DNA from: a virus
Virus record (IMG/VR): IMGVR_UViG_3300001450_000038
Location: 1 to 58,762 of that record
Reading direction: 5' to 3' (one strand)
Length of the DNA: 58,762 bases
Both the position numbers and the translations under genes were made by a program. Within the stretch, counting starts at the first letter, position 1. The number at the start of each line of letters is the position of its first letter. Below, in pieces: positions 52,410 to 58,762 of this stretch. The notes beneath the pieces were generated by a model. The model had not been told where the DNA came from. It saw only the letters and a program-made list of their open reading frames with translations, and made no database searches.

Positions 52410-54299
52410 TCAAATAGCAAAAGGAATAAATGTTCCTTCTGGCTTTCTCTCTTCATTAGCATTTTCTGAATCAAAGAACACCTTGGCAAACCAATTGCCC
52501 AGAACCAAGGCAGAATAAGAATCTTTTCTTGCTCTATTCGGCCCTTTCTGTCTCCTGAGGTTTTGAGGCAAGTTAAATGCCTGTGATCCTTGTGGGTTCC
52601 CTATGACCTCAATGTTAGCGCATTCAGACTTTGTAAGTTCTACTACATACTTTTGATGATCAATCAGATCAATCATCATGGCCCCTTTGGACGCCTTTGG
52701 TGTTTTGATATCCCATTTAAGCTTATCTATAGGAATATTCTTTTTCCTTTGTGAATCAAAGTGGCTATCTATCGCTCTAGAAGCAAATAAAATTCTTTTA
52801 TGATCTATCGCCGCCTGTAGCATCTCGTTAGCATTTCTAATCCAGTTGGAGGTAGGTTTTCTTAAAATGCAATAATTTCTCTCTCTTAGATTATATTGAT
52901 TTTTAAAATTTAATATATCTGAGTTCCAATTCTCTGGTTTCTCTAGATCAACTTCAACTACTCCGATTTTCACTTTAGCGTCTTTAAATAAAGCGCTTTC
53001 ATTACAAGAATTTATAAACTGAACTCCTCCATTGTAGTCTCCACATATACCGACAATATTAAAGTGTTGTATTAGGTATAGGAAGTAATCCATGTGTTGT
53101 TTTAGAGAAACACCAGCAATAGCATAACTATGTACTAAACAGATTTTCTGAGCGTCTCTATCGACTTTGAAGACATGCATTGCAAAATGGTCAGCACTTG
53201 TATTACCAGCCCAGTTGGGGTCAAAAGCAAGTATATATTCATCACTAGAGTTCCCAATAATTTCTACAGCAGGAGATTCACCATCAGGTATAGTGCAAGC
53301 AGCCATTTTTGATAATCTAAAGTAGCCATCGCTCTCATCAATAAATTGTGCGCCAAACTCCCTCTTGAACTGCATTTCTGACATTGTAGCTTTAGCTTGC
53401 TTGAGTAGGTTTTGGTCATATAGTCTTTTCGGAGCACAATCATAGCTTAACTGCATAATGAGTCTATAAGCATCATCTTTTGAGTCTTCATCCTCGTTAT
53501 CTTCTATATCTTGCCCGAAGATAAGGTCTTCATATTTTTTGTATAATTTATACATATACTCAAATTTAAATGATGGAGATGATAAGATGATAAGCTTGTT
53601 GTTTGGCCATACGTATCTATCCTTTTCTTTCATCTCGCCTTTGTCGATTACTCTCGATTCTAGATTGTATAGTTCTTCCCTCTCGATAGGATTTTCTACC
53701 ACACCAAGGAATGGTATGATAACTTCGTTAAAAATCTTTTCTGGAATAGTTAAGAACTCATCCAATACAATCCGATTAAAACGAAATCCACGAAGCCTTT
53801 CTCCATTAGCTAGAGGCAAGGCTATCGCCCTAGCTTTACCCAAAGTCATTGTCCATTGGTCAGTTCCCTTCTGAATCCTGAAACCACACTCTTTAATTAG
53901 ACTAGCCTCGGGCTTACTCACAATATCTTCCATTTTTTGAAAAATTTGCTTAGATTGCCTAAAACTACCTGCGATAACACCAATGTTAGCATTCGGGTTG
54001 AGCAAGCATTCCATCAATACGTAGACCGCAGTAGAGAACGTCTTAGACATACCACGGGAAAAAACAAACATAGAATAATCAGAAACCATCATTCCTTTAA
54101 TTGCCATAGCCTGAAAGGGGAAGAGCTTGACTCCCAAAAAAAGTTCCGAAGTAAAAGCAATGTTATTTCTTAGAAACTTATATAATAAATATTTAGCTTC
54201 TTCTTCTTTAATTGTGCCTTCTATTTTTTTCAGAGAGTTATTCAACTCCTGAGAGGAGTGCTCAAACCGAAATCCTTGTTTCCCTTTTTTCCAAGCCAT
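52410..54299 (-). CDS. Terminase large subunit
   Basis: 629 residues. ATPase: deviant Walker A SRGMSKT at 81-87, Walker B RIVLDEF with D180 and E181. RNase H-like nuclease: LAFDPNWAGN, GICGDYNGG and GAMMIDLIDHQ supply the acidic residues. It cuts concatemers and pumps DNA into proheads. A domain between ATPase and nuclease carries a charged insert (EDNEDEDSKDDAY). Start lies inside the C2H2-ERCC4 gene (38-base overlap), suggesting coordinated production. Confidence 0.92.
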   Translation of the reverse strand: MAWKKGKQGFRFEHSSQELNNSLKKIEGTIKEEEAKYLLYKFLRNNIAFTSELFLGVKLFPFQAMAIKGMMVSDYSMFVFSRGMSKTFSTAVYVLMECLLNPNANIGVIAGSFRQSKQIFQKMEDIVSKPEASLIKECGFRIQKGTDQWTMTLGKARAIALPLANGERLRGFRFNRIVLDEFLTIPEKIFNEVIIPFLGVVENPIEREELYNLESRVIDKGEMKEKDRYVWPNNKLIILSSPSFKFEYMYKLYKKYEDLIFGQDIEDNEDEDSKDDAYRLIMQLSYDCAPKRLYDQNLLKQAKATMSEMQFKREFGAQFIDESDGYFRLSKMAACTIPDGESPAVEIIGNSSDEYILAFDPNWAGNTSADHFAMHVFKVDRDAQKICLVHSYAIAGVSLKQHMDYFLYLIQHFNIVGICGDYNGGVQFINSCNESALFKDAKVKIGVVEVDLEKPENWNSDILNFKNQYNLRERNYCILRKPTSNWIRNANEMLQAAIDHKRILFASRAIDSHFDSQRKKNIPIDKLKWDIKTPKASKGAMMIDLIDHQKYVVELTKSECANIEVIGNPQGSQAFNLPQNLRRQKGPNRARKDSYSALVLGNWFAKVFFDSENANEERKPEGTFIPFAI

Positions 54300-55215
54300 T
54301 TATTCTTTTGTCTATAAAATATTGTAAGTCTACATTCCATAAGTCTTTCCCGTGGTATAAGATTAATGGTATGAGTTTTTTTGCTCCAGCCCTATTGTGA
54401 GCGAAAACAATTTGAAGGTTTTTCGGGTAATCTATTATTAAATTTCTTACATTATGCCACAAATAACCCAAGTTAGATTTGAACTTAGAAGTTTTATTGT
54501 GTTCTTCTAGTTTGTCTATCGAGGTCTCTGCGACAATGAACATATATGAATTAAACTCAACACATCTATCCATCTCTCTTCTGAAACGCTCTATATCTTT
54601 ACCGAAAGTTTGTCTAAAATCGTCTTGCGCTTTTCTGTCTACGAAAGTCTTAGAATAAAGGTCTCCTCGTGCAGTATAATCCCCGAAGTCTAATTTATTT
54701 GTTATGGAGTCCTCAAATATTAATGGAGCCTTCTCTCTCGTGTCTGTGAATAGAGGAATACTCTTATGAGACGATTCCCAGAAATTTGAGGGAAGATTAT
54801 TGTTGTAATAATTTTCTACTTTAAATTCTTTTAAAAAATCTGAATACGAACCCCAAAACTTTTTATAATAAAAAATATTCGCCATTTCAGACAAGTCATA
54901 AAAAAGATTAGGTGGGGAAACCTTGATATCCTTTAATTCAAATTTTTCTTTTGTTCTCTGTTTGATATAATCTTTAACCTCCTTTTTCGGAGCATATTCC
55001 ATCCAAGAAACAAAATTATCGTAAGTGTTGAAGTTGTCGCGCATATATTGGTCATAATTTCTAAAAGCTAGCTTTTCATTAGTATACAAGTCTCTTTTGT
55101 CATAATGTTTTACATAGTAGTCTCCTATAGTAAGTGTATGTGCTTTCAGGTGAGCATGGAAACTCCTTTTCTTATCAAACTTCTTACCACACTCTAAACA
55201 AACAAATTCACTCAT
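54262..55215 (-). CDS. C2H2 zinc finger fused to an ERCC4/XPF-type nuclease
   Basis: 317 residues. N-terminus: a classic C2H2 finger, FVCLECGKKFDKKRSF then HAHLKAH, with ligands C6, C9, H22 and H26. Residues 155-260 form an ERCC4 nuclease: FTDTREKAPL (D158, E161), FGDY at 177-180, VDRKAQDDF (the GDx-ERKxxxD motif with D193 for Glu), then IERFRREMDRC. ERCC4-fold enzymes cut branched DNA. Its 38-base overlap with terminase suggests a role in packaging or in removing junctions before packaging. The fusion is unusual in phages as far as I know. Confidence 0.75.
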   Translation of the reverse strand: MSEFVCLECGKKFDKKRSFHAHLKAHTLTIGDYYVKHYDKRDLYTNEKLAFRNYDQYMRDNFNTYDNFVSWMEYAPKKEVKDYIKQRTKEKFELKDIKVSPPNLFYDLSEMANIFYYKKFWGSYSDFLKEFKVENYYNNNLPSNFWESSHKSIPLFTDTREKAPLIFEDSITNKLDFGDYTARGDLYSKTFVDRKAQDDFRQTFGKDIERFRREMDRCVEFNSYMFIVAETSIDKLEEHNKTSKFKSNLGYLWHNVRNLIIDYPKNLQIVFAHNRAGAKKLIPLILYHGKDLWNVDLQYFIDKRINGLEKRETRISV

Positions 55216-56273
55216 AAAATTTCCTTCTTAGATATTCCTAAAATGCGAGCCTTATATTCGTCCATGGACTCTAATCGATCTGCCTCTTCTTCAATTAGCT
55301 TATTTTGCATCTCCGCCATTAAAATCATGCGTTCTCGCTCTTCTTTCTCTTGAAACGCTTCCACTAAAGCCGCAATACTTCCATTTTGCTCCCCCCTTGC
55401 CTTTAAACGCGCCTGACGGCTCCCGTTAAGGTCTTTGGTCAAAGATTCAATTCTCTTCTCACATTGATTCAACTCCTCGCTGGTGGCCTTTATAAGCTCA
55501 GTAAGACGCATTGTTAAATCTCGCTCATTATCAGTGTCGTTGAGCATTGTATTCAATTTATCAATTCTTTGTTGAATATGTTTCTGTCTAACGTAGTTTG
55601 TGCAGACCGTAATATACAAATTTAACTCATCATTAGTTAGATCTGGCTTATCCCAAACTGTTCTTACAAATTCACTCTCAAATAAATCTCGATCTGCTAT
55701 TGTCGAGTATTGATTAATAAAATGTACGAACCTAGGGCTTTTGAGATAAAAAAGCAACTTTTCGCACATTCTTTTCTGCTTGGTCTGGATGGTTATTTCA
55801 TCAAAATTTTGTCCAGCCCACTCATTTACTTTTTTTATTGATTTAGATAGGGATTTGGGAGATAGCCATTTATCACTAGTCAACATTTCATTATCATCAA
55901 CAATTTCTGGCCTATATCGGCGTAAATATTCCATTACTGTCCTATGTTGTTGACTTAGGGGTTGAATTCCTCTATCCTTAAATGTCAAACGGGTTACTTC
56001 AAGGGCGTTCATGCCTCTTTCAACATTGTTACCCATCAAAAACTGTTTCTGCTCACCTGTTAAGTCAACTTCTTCCGCTTTCGGCGCAAGAGAGGTTGTA
56101 AAATCCAAGCTTTTGGTAATTAAAAACTTCCTCACACATCTCCCCTCCTTTGAACGACCGTCCAAAGAGTCATTATTAAATACAATTTGAGTAATATGCT
56201 TTAAATCGGGGTTCTTTGCAAACTCAACCTCGATTTTTTGTTTTTGTTCCTCTGTTAACTCAATATCATTCAT
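55212..56273 (-). CDS. Small terminase candidate with duplicated N-terminal module
   Basis: 353 residues. Two similar modules open the protein: LTEEQKQKIEVEFAKNPDL and RCVRKFL (6-50), then LTGEQKQFLMGNNVERGMNA and TVMEYLRRY (70-116), both helix-turn-helix-like. A helical middle and a long coiled coil follow (LTELIKATSEELNQCEKRIE). DNA-binding plus oligomerising coil beside the terminase and nuclease genes fits a small terminase that recognises packaging sites, but no family was recognised. Confidence 0.5.
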   Translation of the reverse strand: MNDIELTEEQKQKIEVEFAKNPDLKHITQIVFNNDSLDGRSKEGRCVRKFLITKSLDFTTSLAPKAEEVDLTGEQKQFLMGNNVERGMNALEVTRLTFKDRGIQPLSQQHRTVMEYLRRYRPEIVDDNEMLTSDKWLSPKSLSKSIKKVNEWAGQNFDEITIQTKQKRMCEKLLFYLKSPRFVHFINQYSTIADRDLFESEFVRTVWDKPDLTNDELNLYITVCTNYVRQKHIQQRIDKLNTMLNDTDNERDLTMRLTELIKATSEELNQCEKRIESLTKDLNGSRQARLKARGEQNGSIAALVEAFQEKEERERMILMAEMQNKLIEEEADRLESMDEYKARILGISKKEIL

Positions 56274-56947
56274 AAAATATCGTTATCCTTCATAATTCTA
56301 ACCGCAATTTGATAAAATTTCTTTTTTAAATTTGCTATTTGTTTATATCTGGGTTTTTTCCTCTTCACCGAATCAGCTTTAAACCCAAATTTCTCTGCTA
56401 CTTCATTTTCATCTCTATTCTCAACATAAAGAAGATAATAAATCTTTTTATGCTTCTCATTCAATTCTCCCATGACTAATTTGTGAAGTCGCTTAGATGA
56501 ATCTTTATAATCAAGGTGATCTTTTAATGTAGTCGTCCCTGTAAATAACCCCTCCTCTAAAGCCAATGGAAGTTTAATATTATAGGCTTTTTCTTTTTTA
56601 TTCTTCCACTTAGCAAAATCAGGGCAACTAATATCTTGCCCCTTACTCTTTGTTAAAGCACAACTATCTGACCCCATATTATGAGGACATCTTAAACAAG
56701 GCTTGGCAAAACTTGAATAATTATTCCTAATCAAATTCTTAATCTGATTGGAGATAATCATGGAAGCCCAAGGCTTAAAGGGTCGCTCTTGATCCCAAAG
56801 ATGCCACTTCTTAAAAATATGTAATCGGATTATTTGACATACATCATCGTAATCCATCCACGCTATGGCACTCAATTGCCACTTCGGTCGATATTTTTTT
56901 AAAAGGTCTTCTAAATCAGGGCTTTGACTTTCAAAATCATTCTCCAT
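56270..56947 (-). CDS. Sigma-like transcription factor with Cys4 insertion
   Basis: 225 residues. Region 2-like: YDDVCQIIRLHIFKKWHLWD then FKPWASMIISNQIKNLIRNN at 33-76. Region 4-like: LNEKHKKIYYLLYVENRDEN, then VAEKFGFKADSVKRKKPR. Between them C84, C87, C96 and C108 form a probable zinc site. Size and absence of other sigma regions recall T4 gp55, the late sigma that reads a single -10 element. It may be the factor for the GTGTAA sites. Four-base overlap with the upstream gene in the minus operon. Confidence 0.6.
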   Translation of the reverse strand: MENDFESQSPDLEDLLKKYRPKWQLSAIAWMDYDDVCQIIRLHIFKKWHLWDQERPFKPWASMIISNQIKNLIRNNYSSFAKPCLRCPHNMGSDSCALTKSKGQDISCPDFAKWKNKKEKAYNIKLPLALEEGLFTGTTTLKDHLDYKDSSKRLHKLVMGELNEKHKKIYYLLYVENRDENEVAEKFGFKADSVKRKKPRYKQIANLKKKFYQIAVRIMKDNDIL

Positions 56948-57302
56948 CTATATCCCTCATACGTGAGGACGAACAATCTCTAATAGTCTTATCCAAAAGC
57001 TCTTGCCCGTCAGGATCTCTCGATTCAGGACGGGAAAAATTTTCCTGAGGGCCATTCGCCTCCGAAGAAGTGACAGAACCCCAAATATCCTCAATTTTTG
57101 TTTTTTGTTTGTCATTCTCGACAACAATATCTCTTTTTAACTTGCTTAAATTAATATCAAGATCAGAAACCTCTTCTACTTCTTCCCTTTTGGCTGCAGA
57201 AGAAATAGAACCCAGACTATGACCGCAACTAGAGCAGAATTTAGGCTTAGCGATCTCATATAAGATCTTAAAACCACAGGATACACAGAAAATCTTATTC
57301 AT
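56937..57302 (-). CDS. Zinc-ribbon protein
   Basis: 121 residues. N-terminal ribbon with CVSC at 6-9 and CSSC near 23-26. The rest is polar and probably disordered (SSAAKREEVEEVSDLDINL, ending RMRDIDGE). It overlaps the sigma-like gene by 11 bases, so a role with transcription is possible but not shown. Confidence 0.55.
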   Translation of the reverse strand: MNKIFCVSCGFKILYEIAKPKFCSSCGHSLGSISSAAKREEVEEVSDLDINLSKLKRDIVVENDKQKTKIEDIWGSVTSSEANGPQENFSRPESRDPDGQELLDKTIRDCSSSRMRDIDGE

Positions 57303-57310
57303 GGCTAATT

Positions 57311-57991
57311 TTATTGTTTTATTTCACTTTTTTCAATTTTATCTACTAAATAGCTTATGATTTTATCTCTCATAACGTCTTCCTTACCAAATTTTAAATG
57401 ATGAATTCCGAAAGACTGGCTTTCTTCATCATCAAATATATTACAAAACTTATTAAAACCAGAAGACCTAATATCACTTTGCATTGTATCTCCACATAAG
57501 AACAATGTAGTGTTAGTTGAAATGCGGGTTATGATAGTTGTAAGTTCTCTTGTTGTCATATTTTGTGCCTCATCCACTATAACCATCTTGTTTTTCCATG
57601 TAGCGCCTCTCAAAAAGTTAATCGGGGCCGCTTCCAACACTTTCCTGTCTTGTATTTGTTTTTTTTCTGGACCATTTAATAATTCATCCAATTTATCTTC
57701 TAACGGACCCAAATACGGATTGAACTTCTCATCCATGCTTCCTTTCAGAAAACCCATCCCCTTATCCGCACTCTCAGCCAAACTCCTCAAATATAATATA
57801 TTAAGCAACTTGTCCTCATTGTATTTATATAACGCCGTATATACAGATAAAAATGTCTTCGCAGTCCCCGCTGGCCCACTAATAAATACAACCCTTGTTT
57901 CAGGGTCACGCATTATCTTGTGGAATTTACTTTGTTTCTCTGTCAATTCTATATGACCCAACAATAATGAGTTTTTATTTCCAAACGTCAT
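57311..57991 (-). CDS. phoH: PhoH-like ATPase
   Basis: 226 residues, short PhoH core. Walker A GPAGTAKT at 39-46, Walker B MVIVDEAQN, and the PhoH-typical GFLKGSMDEKFNPYLGPLED and LFLCGDTMQSD. PhoH-like ATPases of the helicase-like fold are common in marine phages; their role is not settled (RNA handling or phosphate response). First gene of the minus-strand block, with a GTGTAA element upstream. Confidence 0.9.
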   Translation of the reverse strand: MTFGNKNSLLLGHIELTEKQSKFHKIMRDPETRVVFISGPAGTAKTFLSVYTALYKYNEDKLLNILYLRSLAESADKGMGFLKGSMDEKFNPYLGPLEDKLDELLNGPEKKQIQDRKVLEAAPINFLRGATWKNKMVIVDEAQNMTTRELTTIITRISTNTTLFLCGDTMQSDIRSSGFNKFCNIFDDEESQSFGIHHLKFGKEDVMRDKIISYLVDKIEKSEIKQ

Positions 57992-58003
57992 TTGTGTTAT
58001 TTG

Positions 58004-58009
58004 TTACAC
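58004..58009 (-). promoter_or_regulatory. GTGTAA element before phoH
   Basis: Minus strand GTGTAACAAATAACACAA then ATG; 12 bases between hexamer and start. GTGT and ACAC arms flank an 8-base core here too. The rest of 57992-58141 is AT-rich apart from two C/G runs (58048-58060 and 58100-58110) and holds no ORF. Confidence 0.4.
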
Positions 58010-58141
58010 GCATTAACTCTCAATTGGCCGCTTGTTTATAGAATACACCACCCCCCCGCCGAAATCCAGTCAAGTTAAAAGTTCAAAATTCTCAAAAAAC
58101 CCTCCCCCCTCTGCGGCTAAAAAAAATGAATTTTTATACAG

Positions 58142-58177
58142 AAAAAGCTTTTAAAAAATCTTATCTCAGTATATAAT
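58142..58177 (+). promoter_or_regulatory. Early-type promoter with AAAAAGCTTTT upstream box
   Basis: AAAAAGCTTTT at 58142-58152, 19-base spacer, TATAAT at 58172-58177, then six bases to ATG at 58184. The transcript should begin at or next to the ATG. The same layout recurs at 58601-58635. Confidence 0.65.
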
Positions 58178-58183
58178 TCCCCC

Positions 58184-58594
58184 ATGAAAGAGATCACCTC
58201 AATCACCACAAAGTCAGTCCAAGATCTTACTTTTGATGTTATCGCTGAACAAATTGAAACTAGCTATATGTCTGAGGAGTTCACTTGGCATTGCGAGTTT
58301 ATATATAAAGGTAAATGCTATGAAGGTATCATCGCAGCTTGTGCAGTTGACCCAAAGGAAAACCACGCCGATGAGATCACCGACATCAAAGAGAGAGCGT
58401 TCACCTATGGCGAAGTCAAGGACTCCATAGAGTTTGGGGAAGTAGTTGAGCAGGATGGCTGCTGGGCTACTCACTTAGTGGCTTTCACCCATGAGGGCAA
58501 GGAATACACTGGCGGTATACAGTCAGACCCATACTTGAATGGGACTATCCACGATGACGAGGTTATAGAATACCCTGAAATAAATTCAAAATAA
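58184..58594 (+). CDS. Hypothetical protein with internal repeat
   Basis: 136 residues, acidic. Two halves resemble each other: WHCEFIYKGKCYEGIIAAC with DEITDIKE, and THLVAFTHEGKEYTGGIQSD with DDEVIEYPE. This suggests a duplicated small beta domain. No family recognised. No SD; the promoter sits so close that the message is probably leaderless. Small proteins from strong right-edge promoters often act on the host early in infection, but no activity can be read. Confidence 0.7.
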   Translation: MKEITSITTKSVQDLTFDVIAEQIETSYMSEEFTWHCEFIYKGKCYEGIIAACAVDPKENHADEITDIKERAFTYGEVKDSIEFGEVVEQDGCWATHLVAFTHEGKEYTGGIQSDPYLNGTIHDDEVIEYPEINSK

Positions 58595-58600
58595 TAGCAG

Positions 58601-58635
58601 AAAAAGCTTTTTTAAATCAATTTATAATGTATAAT
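58601..58635 (+). promoter_or_regulatory. Second early-type promoter, same design
   Basis: AAAAAGCTTTT at 58601-58611, 18-base spacer, TATAAT at 58630-58635, six bases, then ATG at 58642. Near-copy of the promoter at 58142-58177. Confidence 0.65.
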
Positions 58636-58641
58636 ACCCAC

Positions 58642-58762
58642 ATGACAGCAAACAACACAGGACGCACTTACCACGAAAGAGTTTTAGATGCTCGCGAGTC
58701 ACTTGCCAAGGACACAATGAAGCGCGAAGTAGAGCGCGAGGCCAACCCTATCGACTGGAAAG
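58642..58762 (+). CDS. Hypothetical protein (partial)
   Basis: Forty codons are visible before the right edge; it opens MTANNTGRTYHERVLDARES. Charged and helical, no family recognised. No SD, and a TATAAT six bases upstream supports this start. Confidence 0.55.
   Translation, partial: MTANNTGRTYHERVLDARESLAKDTMKREVEREANPIDWK

Noticed and set aside
58048-58110. Two C/G runs (minus-strand G-tracts) as a quadruplex or origin
   Set aside because: Only two short tracts about 40 bp apart; not enough runs for a clear quadruplex and no iterons nearby.

Overview
The window is part of a tailed double-stranded DNA bacteriophage genome (Caudoviricetes). It is AT-rich, densely packed, and uses the standard bacterial code (TAA, TGA and TAG all act as stops). 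The evidence is a full head-tail set: small terminase candidate, large terminase, portal, protease-scaffold, decoration protein, HK97-like capsid, neck proteins, two tail-tube-like proteins, assembly chaperones and a 1639-residue tape measure. No sheath was recognised, so a long non-contractile (siphovirus-like) tail is the simplest reading. No lysis genes, integrase or tRNA were seen. Genes at both edges are cut, so the genome continues on both sides. The host cannot be named. Most starts lack a Shine-Dalgarno sequence, which would suit an SD-poor host such as Bacteroidota, but this is only a hint.

Layout. (1) 1-10158, minus strand: replication and recombination. It holds a partial Clp-N protein, a DNA polymerase III alpha subunit split into two genes with a DEDDh exonuclease gene between them, a RecB-like nuclease, DnaG-like primase, DnaB helicase, a small PD-(D/E)XK endonuclease, a RecA recombinase and a zinc-ribbon protein. 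(2) 10162-16416, minus: a sugar and glycosyltransferase cassette with GDP-mannose 4,6-dehydratase, a ColD-like PLP dehydratase carrying His in place of the catalytic Lys, and five glycosyltransferase-like genes. (3) 16680-19295, minus: class I ribonucleotide reductase, nrdA and nrdB. (4) 19547-26957: two plus-strand islands flanking one minus-strand fibre-like gene. They hold a sigma-like factor, Hsp20, an FmdB-like protein, an SSB with the classic acidic tip, three more glycosyltransferase ORFs (a GT4 and a GT4-GT9 enzyme broken over two ORFs) and a possible annealing protein. (5) 26952-54299, minus: the virion genes, running from terminase down to tail hub. (6) 54262-57991, minus: a C2H2-ERCC4 nuclease, small-terminase candidate, a second sigma-like factor with a Cys4 insertion, a zinc ribbon and PhoH. 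(7) 58184-58762, plus: small genes behind two near-identical promoters.

How the parts fit. RNR and PhoH would support nucleotide supply or host takeover, and the left arm supplies most of a replisome. The dehydratase pair would turn host GDP-mannose into a 4-keto-3,6-dideoxy sugar nucleotide that the transferases could attach to virion proteins, host surface glycan or DNA; the acceptor is unknown. Two phage sigma-like proteins match two promoter styles. Right-edge genes have sigma70-like promoters with TATAAT only about 6 nt before ATG. Several minus-strand genes, including portal, protease, tape measure, tail tube and fibre, have the hexamer GTGTAA just upstream with no clear -35, resembling the single-element late promoters of T4.
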